Source of the DNA: Mycolicibacter heraklionensis
GTDB taxonomy: Bacteria; Actinomycetota; Actinomycetes; Mycobacteriales; Mycobacteriaceae
DNA: 64,000 nucleotides
NCBI RefSeq assembly: GCF_001021505.1
Contig: NZ_LDPO01000013.1
Location: 62,001 to 126,000 of the forward strand
Direction of reading: 5' to 3'
Position 1 is the stretch's first letter; every line of letters begins with the position of its first letter. This document shows, one piece after another, positions 8,181-17,330 of this stretch. A model generated the notes under the pieces. It was not told the origin of the DNA. It did no database searches and worked only from the letters and a program-made list of their open reading frames with translations. Made by a program: the position numbers and the translations under genes.

Positions 8181-10919
8181 TTAGGTGCCCGGTTGCCCGT
8201 CGGCTCCGGTAGCTCCGGTCCCACCCGGCGTACCACCCGGGCTGCCCGCACCGCCGCCAGCACCACCGGATCCGCCGGTGCCGGGGTCGCCGGGCTGACC
8301 AGCGGTGCCGCTACCAGTCGGAACACCGCCGTTGCCGGCGTTGCCGCCGGTTCCGCCTGCTCCACCGGTGCCACCATTGCCGCCGGTCCCGTCGGTCCCG
8401 GTGGCGCTGTCGCCACCGTTACCACCCTTACCGCCGACACCACCGGTGCCGCCCTTGCCGCCGTTGCCGCCGTCGAGGCCGTTGCCGTTGGCGTCGACCC
8501 GCCCGTTCCCACCGGCACCGCCGGCGCCACCCGTGCCACCGACGCCACCGTTACCTCCGGCGCCGCCGTGGCCGGCCGCCGCGGTACCGCCGGCACCGCC
8601 GTCACCACCGTTGCCGCCGGTGTAACCGATGGCACCGTTACCACCGGCCTCGCTCGGGAAGCTGTTGCCGATGGCCCCGGCGCCGCTGACACCGCCGGCG
8701 CCACCATTGCCACCCTTGCCCGCGTCGACATTGCCGGACGCGTTGCCACCGGCCCCACCGTTGCCCGCGTTACCGGCGGCATTGAACTGGCTCATGCCAC
8801 CGGCACCGCCATTGCCGCCGTTGCCGGCGTGGCTCGTCAGGCCGGAGGTGTTGGTGGGCATGTCCATACCACCGCTGTTGCCGCCGACCCCGCCGTCGCC
8901 ACCATTGCCGCCAGTGCCGGTGACATTGGCGCCCAGCCCGGTGCCGGCGGCGCCGCCCCCACCGCCGTTGCCACCGTTGCCGCCGATCGCGCTGCCATCA
9001 CCGCCGGCGCCACCCTTGCCACCCTGACTGCCATTGAGGCCACCCACGGCGCCTCCGCCGGTGCCGCCGTTACCGCCGTTGCCGCCCTGGCCGACCGCCC
9101 CGCCCGTGGTGGGTCCATTACCGCCGGCACCGCCGTCGCCACCGAGTCCACCGCTTCGGCCATAACCGCCGTTGCTGCCGCCGCTGCCGCCCGCACCGCC
9201 GTTACCGCCCTTGCCGAAGACGGTGCCGGCCTGGAACTGCACGCCGTCGGCGTCTTTCCAGCCGCTGGCGTTGCCGCCGGTGCCACCGTTACCGCCGTTA
9301 CCGGCGCCGGACGACGACCCGCCGGCCCCACCGTTGCCGCCGGCGTACGAACCGGATCCACCGTTGCCGCCGTTGCCGCTGACACCACCGAAGGAACTTG
9401 CGCCGCCGGCGCCACCGTTGCCGCCGTTGGTCTTGAGGGACTGATCGGCGGTGCCGTTGCCGCCGTTGCCGCCAGTGCCGCCATTGCCGCTGGCTCCGGC
9501 GCCGGTGGACGTGCCGCCTCCCCCACCGGCGCCGCCGTTACCGCCGTTGCCGGCTGCGCCGTTTCCGCCGCTGCCGCCGTTGCCACCATTGCCGGCGTTG
9601 GCGACGGCGTCGCTGCTGATGCCACCGCCCCGGCCGCCGGTGCCGCCGTTGCCGCCGTTGATCCCGACGCCGCCGTTACCGCCGTTACCGCCGGCGCCGC
9701 CGTCCACACCCAGGCGCGTGTTGCCGCCGGATGCCGGGGCCCCATCTCCGCCCGCACCTCCGTTGCCGCCGTTACCGAGATAGGTTCCGGCGCCGTCCTT
9801 GTAGCCGTCGCCGCCGTCGCCGCCGTTCCCGGAAATGCTGGACGCGCCCGCGTTCCCGGCATGTCCGTAGAGCGCAGCACCGTAGACGCCGCCCGAGGCC
9901 CGCGCCCCGGCCTCGCCGCCGAGGCCACCGGTGCCGGCGTAACCGCCGTTGCCGCCGTTGAGGTGTTCAGCGGTCCCCGCAGCGCCGTCGCCGCCATTGC
10001 CTGCGGCTCCGCCGCGGCCGCCGTCGCCGCCGCTGCCGAACATGTAGCCGCTGCGCCCACCGGCGCCGCCCCAGCCGGCGCTGCCCCCGCCTTGGCCGAC
10101 GCCGGGATTGGTTGCCGCGGTCCAGGATCCAGCGGCGCCGTCGACCCCGTTACCGCCGGCCCCACCGACGCCACCGTTGCCGAAGAACCAGGCCGCCGAG
10201 AACCCGCCGTCGCCACCGTCACCACCGCTGCCGCCGGCGCCGATGCCCTGGCCGCCGGCACCACCGGCGCCGCCGTTGCCCATGAACAGGCCGCCGGCCC
10301 CACCGTCGCCACCGTCGCCAGTGCCGAAGCCGTCGCCGCCGGCACCGCCGTTGCCGATCAGGCCGATGGCGTTGCCGCCGTCGCCGCCGTCGACTCCGGC
10401 CGTGTCGCTGTCCCAGCCTGCACCACCGTCGCCGAACCACAGACCACCCGCTCCACCGTCGGGGTTCTCGGCGGTGCCGGCCGCGCCGTCACCGATCAGG
10501 TAGACCCCGGCCATGTCGTTGATCCAGCCGTTGACCATGGAACCGAAGTCGCTGTTGATCCACAGTTCCAGGCCGGTGTGCAGCGGGGTGTAGAACCACT
10601 GGTCGAGGATGGTGGCCATGTCGAACGCGCCGCCGGCCGCAGCACCGGGGTCCAGCGACCAACTGTCGGAACCGGTGAGCCAGTCGAGGCCGTTGGCCCA
10701 CCAGTCGGAACCACCATCGCCAGGCGAAGGGTCGACGAACAAGTCGAACAGGTTGTCCAGCCCGAAGTCATCCGCGTGGGCGGGCGGTGCACTTACCACC
10801 GGCGCCATCCCGAATGCCAGAAACGCGCCCGCCGCGCTTCCCGCACCGATCACGCGCTGACGCGCCGCTCCGCCTTTGCCGTGACGGCCGCGTTGACTGC
10901 TGCTGTGCTGACGACTCAT
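8181..10919 (-). CDS. PGRS-like secreted glycine-rich protein without PE domain (copy 2, cassette 1)
   Basis: 912 residues from ATG 10919, with an AGGAGAGG ribosome site about 8 nt upstream. Residues 1-50 form a signal peptide ('IGAGSAAGAFLAFG', cleavage after 'AHA'). Residues 85-150 hold the shared domain 'WFYTPLHTGLELWINS', 'GWINDMAGVYLIGDGAAGT'. The rest is Gly-Gly-Asn/Ala repeat, ending in a Pro/Gly-rich tail. The start codon is 66 bp downstream of the stop of the GjpA-like gene, so the two are probably one transcript. By analogy with PE_PGRS proteins it may be surface-exposed, but the PE export domain is absent. Function unknown. Confidence 0.86.
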   Translation of the reverse strand: MSRQHSSSQRGRHGKGGAARQRVIGAGSAAGAFLAFGMAPVVSAPPAHADDFGLDNLFDLFVDPSPGDGGSDWWANGLDWLTGSDSWSLDPGAAAGGAFDMATILDQWFYTPLHTGLELWINSDFGSMVNGWINDMAGVYLIGDGAAGTAENPDGGAGGLWFGDGGAGWDSDTAGVDGGDGGNAIGLIGNGGAGGDGFGTGDGGDGGAGGLFMGNGGAGGAGGQGIGAGGSGGDGGDGGFSAAWFFGNGGVGGAGGNGVDGAAGSWTAATNPGVGQGGGSAGWGGAGGRSGYMFGSGGDGGRGGAAGNGGDGAAGTAEHLNGGNGGYAGTGGLGGEAGARASGGVYGAALYGHAGNAGASSISGNGGDGGDGYKDGAGTYLGNGGNGGAGGDGAPASGGNTRLGVDGGAGGNGGNGGVGINGGNGGTGGRGGGISSDAVANAGNGGNGGSGGNGAAGNGGNGGAGGGGGTSTGAGASGNGGTGGNGGNGTADQSLKTNGGNGGAGGASSFGGVSGNGGNGGSGSYAGGNGGAGGSSSGAGNGGNGGTGGNASGWKDADGVQFQAGTVFGKGGNGGAGGSGGSNGGYGRSGGLGGDGGAGGNGPTTGGAVGQGGNGGNGGTGGGAVGGLNGSQGGKGGAGGDGSAIGGNGGNGGGGGAAGTGLGANVTGTGGNGGDGGVGGNSGGMDMPTNTSGLTSHAGNGGNGGAGGMSQFNAAGNAGNGGAGGNASGNVDAGKGGNGGAGGVSGAGAIGNSFPSEAGGNGAIGYTGGNGGDGGAGGTAAAGHGGAGGNGGVGGTGGAGGAGGNGRVDANGNGLDGGNGGKGGTGGVGGKGGNGGDSATGTDGTGGNGGTGGAGGTGGNAGNGGVPTGSGTAGQPGDPGTGGSGGAGGGAGSPGGTPGGTGATGADGQPGT

Positions 10920-10985
10920 GTTGGAACCTCTCCTGTGAAGGCAGTGCTGTCGAGTGGGTCGTGGGGTCGATGGGTCGGTAGCCGG

Positions 10986-12131
10986 TCAGCCGATGAGCCC
11001 GCCGAGCAGGTCACCCAGCCAGTTGGAGGCATCGCCCGCATCCGGCATCGAGTCGTCGAACCAACTGTCGGGAATCGTCGGGAAATCGATGTTGACCCCG
11101 GGCGGAACCACCACCACCGGTGTCTTGCCGTCCCATCCTGTGCCCAGCAGCGCCCCGACGGCCTGCGACCAGGACTCCCAGGCCGCGATCGGGCCGACCG
11201 CGTGGCTGGCGATGCTGAGGCTGCCGAGCAGCGGCACGCCACCCAGATCGATCCCGATGCTGTTGAAGATCGAACCGCCCACGGCGTCAACCGAACCCGC
11301 AACTTGGCCACCGGCGCCCATCACCTCGTACGGGCCGACGGCCACGGATCCGCCGCTGAACAGGCCGCCAAAGGCGATGTCCAGGTGTTCGACACTGAGT
11401 CCCGGTGGGAAAACGCCCGAATTGTTGATCAACGGCAGCAGCGAGTCCAGGCTCAGCGTGGCGCCGTTGAAGAAGGCACCGGTCATGTTGGCGAGGGTGT
11501 CGCTGAAACTGTCATGTGCCTCAAGGCTGTTCATCAATGCGACCCAGGGGCTGATGCCCGGCCCGATCATGCCCATGATGACGCCGCTCAGCGGCGAGGA
11601 CAGGAAGTTGACGATCGGGGTGACGGTCTCGGGGTCGATGCCGGCCGGCAGGAACTGCGGCAGCAACCCCACCAGTCCGAAGTGGCCGAGGAGGTCGGTG
11701 ACGCCGTCGCCCTTGCTGAGGGTGTGCGACATCACCGAGTCGATCACTTCTTGGGTGGCACCCGACAGGGAGTAGCCGGTCAGCACCGCCTCGAGGTTGT
11801 CTTGCATCTGCGCGTTGACCGCATTGAGCTGGTTCGGGTCGTCCAAGACCTGCTGCCAGAAGTCGGTCTGGTTGGCCAGGAACTGCTGAAACGCCACGCC
11901 TGGCGACAGGTAGTAGTTCTGCAGAAGCTGGGTCATGTTCTCGGCGGTGGTGTTCCAGACGGAGCCCCATGTCCCGAGCAGATTGCCGACGACGCCGTCA
12001 CCTGCAGTCAGCGCCACATTGCGTACGACGGAGACTTCTGCCACCGGGGCGGCGACCGGTGTGACCGCGACCAAGCCGCTCCCGACCATCGCGATGCCGG
12101 CGGTGACGTAGGGACGAAGAGTTTGCTGCAC
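10986..12131 (-). CDS. GjpA-like putative outer-membrane porin (cassette 1)
   Basis: 381 residues from GTG 12131, chosen because AAGGAG lies about 7 nt upstream and the paralogue starts identically. The N-terminus ('LRPYVTAGIAMVGSG', 'TPVAAP') is a signal peptide. The mature part is rich in small residues and carries blocks shared with the copy at 22700: 'QQVLDDP', 'MGMIGPGISPWVAL', 'GAFFNGATLSLDSLLP' and 'LDIAFGGLFS'. I recognise this as the family annotated as outer membrane porin GjpA, after a Gordonia protein; pore activity of mycobacterial members is not something the sequence proves. It heads a probable operon with the PGRS-like gene. Confidence 0.75.
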   Translation of the reverse strand: MQQTLRPYVTAGIAMVGSGLVAVTPVAAPVAEVSVVRNVALTAGDGVVGNLLGTWGSVWNTTAENMTQLLQNYYLSPGVAFQQFLANQTDFWQQVLDDPNQLNAVNAQMQDNLEAVLTGYSLSGATQEVIDSVMSHTLSKGDGVTDLLGHFGLVGLLPQFLPAGIDPETVTPIVNFLSSPLSGVIMGMIGPGISPWVALMNSLEAHDSFSDTLANMTGAFFNGATLSLDSLLPLINNSGVFPPGLSVEHLDIAFGGLFSGGSVAVGPYEVMGAGGQVAGSVDAVGGSIFNSIGIDLGGVPLLGSLSIASHAVGPIAAWESWSQAVGALLGTGWDGKTPVVVVPPGVNIDFPTIPDSWFDDSMPDAGDASNWLGDLLGGLIG

Positions 12132-12849
12132 GACCGTCTCCTTATGTTGTGCTCCGCATGTTGCGTAAGCCCGACACATCTCGACGGTCGCCCTGCCCGG
12201 CAACTGCCGACATGAACACGGCGAAAGCTACTCCGCATAAACTTGTGATGTCCAGGGAAAAATAATGATTTCCTGATTTTGTTAACTGACATTAAGTGAC
12301 GGCAATCACATTCGACGCATATAATCGCTGGTAAACACCATTTTCTGTTCCTGTGCGGCTAATAATTTTGACGAATGTCAAGTCCAGCAAAGCTACCCGG
12401 AAGTAACCATTTCCTCTGGTCGGAGTCCGGAATTCGCCCCGGGGCGGCCCGTAACTGCTGCCGAACGCACCCCAATCTAGCTGGGCTTATCCACTAGAAC
12501 GTCACACGATCAAAGTAAGGGCTGAGAAAGCAAACTCGCAGTCGGTTCGGGGGCACCCGTGGGCCAAGCGGCAGCTCCCAGCGAAGCTTTCGCGCCGAAG
12601 CGCGCCGGCCGCGCGACGTTGGAAGTTAGCTGGGATCGCAACGAAGCGGCCCGGGGGCGATCTCCCGCCGCCAGGGTCAGTCCGGCGGCTTCCCGGCGTA
12701 CTGCAACTGGAACTCCGCATGGAGGACGGCTAGGACCATGTCTCGGCCCCGCTGGTCGAAGAAGATGTTCACCGCGTCGACGAGGGTCAGCGACAGCGCG
12801 GGCTCTTTTCGTGTGATGAGCATCAGCGACGTCAAGTTGTCGTGGTTGC
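12132..12849. other. Long AT-rich upstream region of GjpA-like gene (cassette 1)
   Basis: No convincing gene was found in these 718 bp. Bases 12230-12420 are markedly AT-rich against the GC-rich surroundings and contain the palindrome TTGAC-GAAT-GTCAA (12368-12381). A short minus-strand frame ending at 12677 reads like protein ('LVDAVNIFFDQRGRD') but could not be assigned and may be a gene remnant. The region is a plausible site for regulator or Lsr2 binding ahead of the GjpA-PGRS operon. Confidence 0.4.
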
Positions 12850-13010
12850 GACAGCGGTAGCGCATCAAGCTCGGTCAACACGTCGGCAGCCGCCCAGACG
12901 CGGTTGCGCGCACCCGTTGACAATATTTCGAGGATGCCAAGGTCAGTCAGGCGTCCGAGAGCCCGGTACGTGCTGGCATCCGTTGTTCCCCACAGGCGTT
13001 GCCTCGCAGG
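12850..13010 (-). pseudogene. Remnant of a Fic-family protein (C-terminal winged helix)
   Basis: Translating the minus strand from about 13010 gives an uninterrupted stretch with 'WGTTDASTYRALGRLTDLG' and 'GARNRVWAAADVLTELD'. This resembles the winged-helix tail found at the end of Fic-domain AMP-transferases. No Fic catalytic motif (HPFxxGNGR) is present because the neighbouring monooxygenase gene occupies the position where it should be. The frame has no sensible start and falls apart after 12850. It is interpreted as a truncated relic of a mobile Fic gene. Confidence 0.5.
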
Positions 13011-13012
13011 TC

Positions 13013-14188
13013 TCAGATCATCGCCCGCAATGCCGGTGACGGCTCCACTCCCATGACCGTCAGGGCACTGGAGTGATAGATGCTCCCCGGGGTCTGGATG
13101 GCGTGGCCCAGCCCGACGTGGGCGTCGCGCCAGAACCGCTGCAGCGGGTTGTTACGGCGGGCGGCGTTGCCCCCGGAGCGGGCGAAGATCGCATCGGCGG
13201 CGGCAACGGCCCGCCAGGCGCAGCGGATCTGGTTGCGCCGCACCAGCGATCGGTCCTCGAAGCTGATCTCTTTACCGGCGTCGGCGAGGTCGTACATTCG
13301 GCTGATGCCGTCCAGGAGTTGTACGCGTGAGGCGGCGATCTCCGCGGCGGCCTCCGAGATGGCGTAGAGCACGTACGGGTCGTCTTTGATCTTGGTGCCG
13401 GTGGCGGCCACCCGGTCGCGCTGATAGTCCAGGTGCGCGGCCAGTGCGCCCTCGGTGATTCCGATGAGCGCGGCGGTGATCCCGAGCGGGAACATCGTCC
13501 AGAACGGCAGCTTGTAGAGCGTCTCGGTGCGCCCGGCCGCCTCGGCGGCACTCGCCCCGGAGGCGACGTGCTCGAAGTCGATGGTGCGGTAGTCCGGGAT
13601 GAAGGCGCCGTCGACGATGATGTCCTTGCTGCCGGTGCCCGACAGCCCGATGACATCCCAGGAGTCCTCGACGATGGTGTAGTCAGCCCGCGGCAAGACG
13701 ACGTGCAGCACCTTCGGGGGCACCCCGTCGGCGCCACCGACGCGTGCGCCCAGGAAGATCCAGCTGCAGTGATCGGTGCCCGAGGAGAAGTTCCACCGCC
13801 CGGTCAACCGATAACCGCCCTCGACGGGGGTCGCAATCCCTTGCGCGGCATAGGGAGAGGCGATCCAGGTGTCGGGATCGTCGGCCCAGATTTCGGCTTG
13901 CAGCCGGCGGTCCATCAGCGCCATCTCCCAGGGGTGCACTCCCCCGACGCCGCACACCCAGCCGGTGGAGCCGCAGTGCTTGGCCACCGCCATGACCGCC
14001 TCGGCGAAGTCGCGCGGGTGGGCGGCGTAACCGCCGAAGTCCGTCGGTTGCAGCAGTCGCATGACGCCGGCCTGGCGGATCAGCGCCACTGACTGGTCGG
14101 AGAGCTTGCCGAGCCGTTCGCTGTCTTCGGCGGTACCGGCCAGCTGAGTGGCGATCTGCTCGACGCGCTCGACAACTTCGTGCGCCAT
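13013..14188 (-). CDS. Acyl-CoA dehydrogenase-fold flavin-dependent monooxygenase (HsaA-like)
   Basis: 391 residues from ATG 14188, with an AGGAGG ribosome site 8 nt upstream. The protein has the acyl-CoA dehydrogenase fold: an N-terminal helical domain, a middle barrel with 'GRWNFSSGTDHCSW' and 'VIGLSGTGSKDI', and a C-terminal helical domain. The length and the 'GRWxFxSG' and 'SGTGSKD' blocks fit group D flavin monooxygenases such as HsaA, which hydroxylate aromatic substrates using reduced flavin from a partner reductase. No reductase is adjacent. The divergent TetR gene, 136 bp away, is its likely regulator. Substrate unknown. Confidence 0.8.
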   Translation of the reverse strand: MAHEVVERVEQIATQLAGTAEDSERLGKLSDQSVALIRQAGVMRLLQPTDFGGYAAHPRDFAEAVMAVAKHCGSTGWVCGVGGVHPWEMALMDRRLQAEIWADDPDTWIASPYAAQGIATPVEGGYRLTGRWNFSSGTDHCSWIFLGARVGGADGVPPKVLHVVLPRADYTIVEDSWDVIGLSGTGSKDIIVDGAFIPDYRTIDFEHVASGASAAEAAGRTETLYKLPFWTMFPLGITAALIGITEGALAAHLDYQRDRVAATGTKIKDDPYVLYAISEAAAEIAASRVQLLDGISRMYDLADAGKEISFEDRSLVRRNQIRCAWRAVAAADAIFARSGGNAARRNNPLQRFWRDAHVGLGHAIQTPGSIYHSSALTVMGVEPSPALRAMI

Positions 14189-14264
14189 ATCCGGCACCTC
14201 CTGATCTGCGGGGCCCACGGTAGGACCGCCCTGCTTCGGTACCGTACCTCCGCTTTGTCCATAT

Positions 14265-14290
14265 GGTCAATCCGTTTGGTCAATCCATTT
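14265..14290. promoter_or_regulatory. Tandem 13-bp direct repeat, probable TetR operator
   Basis: Two abutting copies, GGTCAATCCGTTT (14265-14277) and GGTCAATCCATTT (14278-14290), differ at one base. They sit in the divergent intergenic region between the monooxygenase and the TetR gene, where an operator for the TetR protein would be expected. Confidence 0.5.
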
Positions 14291-14324
14291 GTGCAACCCT
14301 GCTCTCGCGGCTAACCTGCACTTC

Positions 14325-14828
14325 ATGGGCAACCGCGAGGACCTACTAGAGGGCGCCAAGCGCTGCTTGGTCGAACGAGGCTGGGCGAATACGACGGTGC
14401 GCGACATCGCCGCGGCGGCCGGTGTCAGCCATGCCGCCATCGGCTATCACTTCGGAAGCCGCGAACGCCTGCTGGTGCAAGCCCTGCTGGAAGAGCTCGA
14501 CGAACTCGACACCCGCATGGCGCCCGACGGTCGGCCGGCGACGGCGGTGGACCAATGGCAGGCGATGCTCGAGTCCTTCACCACCGACAAGGCGCTGTGG
14601 ACCTCGCACCTGGAATCGATCGTGCAAGCCCAACGCAACGACGAACTGCGCGCACGGCTGGCCGAAGGTCAACAACGCGCGCGCACCGAGCTGGGCGGCT
14701 CGGTTCCGTTGGCCGTGATCCTCGGGTTGATGATCCAGTCACTGATCGACCCCGACAGTGCACCGAGTGCGGGTGCGGTGGTTGCGGAGCTGCGGGCACT
14801 GAGCAACAGTCCTCAGCAAACCAGGTAA
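14325..14828 (+). CDS. TetR-family transcriptional regulator
   Basis: 167 residues from ATG 14325; an upstream start at 14289 would add 12 residues and overlap the repeat operator. Residues 5-50 form the TetR helix-turn-helix: 'LLEGAKRCLVERGWANTTVRDIAAAAGVSHAAIGYHFGSRERL'-type sequence, with the characteristic 'YHFGSRE' turn. The C-terminal part (60-167) is a variable ligand-binding helical domain. It is divergent from the flavin monooxygenase gene and probably represses it until a small aromatic or lipid ligand is bound; this is inferred from the arrangement. Confidence 0.85.
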   Translation: MGNREDLLEGAKRCLVERGWANTTVRDIAAAAGVSHAAIGYHFGSRERLLVQALLEELDELDTRMAPDGRPATAVDQWQAMLESFTTDKALWTSHLESIVQAQRNDELRARLAEGQQRARTELGGSVPLAVILGLMIQSLIDPDSAPSAGAVVAELRALSNSPQQTR

Positions 14829-15051
14829 CGCACCGGCGATCACACGGCAACGACGCGAATCAGGCCCGCGAGCCCGGCGAAATCCTGGGCATTGTTTCCA
14901 CGCCCCCGAAATGGCGGCCGAAGCAGCACCGAGTCCAGGGAGATCAAACCTCCCTCGCCAGGCCAAGATCGGCACTGGACTGTACATCGCAACGCAGGTC
15001 CTGGTGACAGGTGTCTTAGGCCCGCCAGGCGGGGATCACGGAGCTGGTGGT

Positions 15052-15109
15052 TATTTACTATTTGATGTATATTTACGCGCACTGTGAAGATACCCAAGAT
15101 TGTAAATAT
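15052..15109. promoter_or_regulatory. Repeated TATTTAC motifs around the AbiEi-like start, probable antitoxin operator
   Basis: TATTTAC occurs at 15052-15058 and 15070-15076 on the plus strand and inverted at 15102-15108. The last two extend to the inverted pair ATATTTAC/GTAAATAT (15069-15076 and 15102-15109), which flanks the GTG start at 15084. AbiEi antitoxins bind inverted repeats in their own promoters, so autoregulation is likely. Confidence 0.45.
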
Positions 15110-16145
15110 CAAGGGCCCTGTCGAACCGGCCGCCCTCAACATCCTTCGAGATGTTCCCGGCGTGACAACAGAGGCCGTATCGGACGATGACCGGCGCGCC
15201 GACGTCACGGTCCGTGCAGGCAGCGTCCGCCACATCGTAGAAATCAAAGCGCAGGCCTCGATCAACACGGCGAAGGCGCATCAGCTGATCAAGTCCGCCG
15301 AGGCGCTCCCTCTAGAAACCCACTTACTAACGGTTGCCCGAACTTCGACCGAGGAAGCGCGTCGACTTCTCCAGAACGCTGGTATCGGGCTGATCGATGC
15401 TCAGGGCAACATCCGCATAGACCTACCCGGGATCTTCGTTTGGACCGAGGGCCGTCTCGCCAGGCCCGAACGCCATGGGGACAACGTTGATCCGCCGGTC
15501 AAGCTAACCGGCAAGGCAGGTGTCGCGGCTCAAGCCCTCCTGCGAGAACCGCAGCGCTGGTGGCGCGTGGCCGATTTAGCGACCACCGCTGAGGTATCGC
15601 CCGCCCTGGCGCACCGCGTCTTTTCACGGCTGGAGCGCGACGGCCTGATCACCGTTGACGGCGCCGGCCCGAAGCGGGTCCGTCGTGTCTCCGACGCCAC
15701 TGCCCTGCTCGATCTGCTGGCCGAGGAGCTACGCGACCGTCGCGTCAAACACGTGCGCGCATTCCGCCTTGCGCGCGACGCGCGCACTCACGCGCATATC
15801 TTGAGCGAACAACTGACCGATGCAGGCGTTGATCACGCCGTCACAGGACCTGCAGGCGCGGCGCGGTTGGCACCATTCGTGACATCGATTCCGGTTGTGG
15901 ACATTTGGATCACCGAGGCCGCCGATCTCGACTTGGCGGTTCAAACGGTGGGCGCCGATCCTGTTCCCGACGGACACAACATTCTGCTCAGACAAGAGCC
16001 CGGGGACGCGCCGCTTGCCTTTCGTTCGAGTGTCGAAGGCGTCTGGACCGTCAATCCGTTCCGGCTGTACTGCGACCTGCGACGAGATCCGCGTCGCGGG
16101 AAGGAACAGGCTGACCGAATTCGTCAGGAGGTGATCCGATTTTGA
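15084..16145 (+). CDS. AbiEi-like type IV antitoxin / transcriptional autorepressor
   Basis: 353 residues from GTG 15084. The N-terminal third (1-120) resembles a restriction-endonuclease-like fold with 'HIVEIKAQ'. The middle (about 150-210) is a winged helix: 'WWRVADLATTAEVSPALAHRVFSRLERDGLI'-type sequence. The C-terminal third is the domain of unknown role seen in long AbiEi-type antitoxins. The next gene, a nucleotidyltransferase, starts inside its last codons (TTGA overlap), the usual order antitoxin-toxin. AbiE systems can abort phage infection. No Shine-Dalgarno is seen before the start. Assignment to the AbiEi family is by architecture and context. Confidence 0.68.
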   Translation: MKIPKIVNIKGPVEPAALNILRDVPGVTTEAVSDDDRRADVTVRAGSVRHIVEIKAQASINTAKAHQLIKSAEALPLETHLLTVARTSTEEARRLLQNAGIGLIDAQGNIRIDLPGIFVWTEGRLARPERHGDNVDPPVKLTGKAGVAAQALLREPQRWWRVADLATTAEVSPALAHRVFSRLERDGLITVDGAGPKRVRRVSDATALLDLLAEELRDRRVKHVRAFRLARDARTHAHILSEQLTDAGVDHAVTGPAGAARLAPFVTSIPVVDIWITEAADLDLAVQTVGADPVPDGHNILLRQEPGDAPLAFRSSVEGVWTVNPFRLYCDLRRDPRRGKEQADRIRQEVIRF

Positions 16146-16990
16146 GCAAGGAACACTACAGCGCCTACGACGAAGAGACGACCGCCCGCTGCGAACGTGC
16201 GCTCGTCACGCTGCTCGGCGACGTCGGCCCGTGGGGTAACCGCATCTACCTGGCCGGGGGGCTGGCGCCTCGCTACATCGTTGGCAGCCTGCCCGAGGGT
16301 GCACGCCCACATGTCGGCACGACCGACGTTGACCTCGTTATCGGGCTGACCGTCGATGACGAGAGCGACGAGGCGTACCGGACGCTTGAGAACAACTTGA
16401 GGAAGTCGGGCTTCAAGCCGGAGAGTTCGTTCCAATGGTCCAAGCAGATCGACGGCGTAACGATCCTCGTGGAGTTCATGTGCGAGACCGATCAGGTCGA
16501 ACCTGGCAGAATCTTCAAGCCGAAACAAGGACTGGGCACGAAGTTCGGCGCGTTCAACGTCCGCGGAGCGCAGCTGATCGCGAGGGACTTCACCGAGCAC
16601 TCGCTGGAGGCGGATCGGATCGACGACGGCGGCCGGTCCCGCGTAACGGTACGCGTGGCAAATATCTTGTCGTATACCGTTCTAAAGATCCTTGCGTTTC
16701 AAGACCGCCATGAGAACAAGGACGCCTACGACCTGATCTACTGCCTGCTCAACTTCGGCGACGGTCCAGAGGACGCTGGCCGCACAGCTGCCAACAGTGC
16801 GATTTACGGCGCGGCTCAGGTACAAGAAGCGATGCGTCTACTTGCGGAGCGGTTCGCTGTAGCCGAAAACGACGGCCCACACGCCTACGCGAACTTCCTC
16901 GCCGAAGGCAGCGATCGCGACGAGCCGGCCCGACTGCGCCAGGAAGCTGTCGCCGTCGTGCGCGCATTCCTCGCCGCAGCAGGTTTCTAG
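16142..16990 (+). CDS. AbiEii-like nucleotidyltransferase, probable toxin
   Basis: 282 residues from TTG 16142, preceded by a near-perfect AGGAGGTGA site about 7 nt upstream, which decides this unusual start. 'YLAGGLAPRYIVG' followed by 'TTDVDLVIGL' are the GG and hDhD motifs of minimal nucleotidyltransferases; the third acidic residue is probably in 'ILVEFMCE'. The family includes AbiEii/MenT toxins, some of which add nucleotides to tRNA ends. It overlaps the antitoxin-like gene by 4 bp. It differs clearly from the second nucleotidyltransferase toxin of this window (37772-38668), so it belongs to another branch. Confidence 0.7.
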   Translation: MSKEHYSAYDEETTARCERALVTLLGDVGPWGNRIYLAGGLAPRYIVGSLPEGARPHVGTTDVDLVIGLTVDDESDEAYRTLENNLRKSGFKPESSFQWSKQIDGVTILVEFMCETDQVEPGRIFKPKQGLGTKFGAFNVRGAQLIARDFTEHSLEADRIDDGGRSRVTVRVANILSYTVLKILAFQDRHENKDAYDLIYCLLNFGDGPEDAGRTAANSAIYGAAQVQEAMRLLAERFAVAENDGPHAYANFLAEGSDRDEPARLRQEAVAVVRAFLAAAGF

Positions 16991-17007
16991 AAGGACCGCA
17001 TTCGACC

Positions 17008-17103
17008 GTGGCTAAACAGGCAAGTGTGCAGGAAACCATCGGAACAGCCGGCCAAAGCCGGGTGCAGGCACAGTTCGAAGAGTTGAACTTGGGGGCTCTT
17101 GAT
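17008..17103 (+). pseudogene. Truncated third gene of the AbiE-like operon (DUF4365-like N-terminus)
   Basis: A GTG at 17008, with an AGAAGGA site upstream, starts a natural-looking N-terminus ('ASVQETIGTAGQSRVQAQF', 'EELNLGAL') similar to the beginning of DUF4365-type proteins. After about 31 codons the frame turns to unlikely sequence. It starts 17 bp after the toxin gene and looks like the amputated beginning of a third operon member. Confidence 0.4.
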
Positions 17104-17330
17104 CGGTCCTACCTGTCACCTAATCCGTGCAGCAGACCCCTCTCACCCGCCGCACCGCACCCGTCCATTATTTTCGTTTTGAAACAATTTCTGCCTCGCC
17201 AAGACCGGCGACTACTGAGCAGAACTCGACGACGCCGCGCTACCCGGTTTCGCGTTCCCCGCAGACGTGCTCAACCCAACCGTATTCACGATGCTCCGAA
17301 CGAACCGGCTGTTCCACACTCCGGCACGCT
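17104..17330. other. Gap with degenerate coding remnant
   Basis: Between the truncated gene and the lipoprotein gene, the plus-strand frame around 17215-17350 reads 'ELDDAALPGFAFPADVLN' and 'FTMLRTNRLFHTP', protein-like but preceded by a stop and with no start. It is probably a relic of another gene; the family was not recognised. Confidence 0.3.

Noticed and set aside
12502..12923. 137-codon minus-strand frame as a full gene
   Set aside because: Only its beginning matches the Fic-like tail; the remainder is Arg/Pro-rich with no support.
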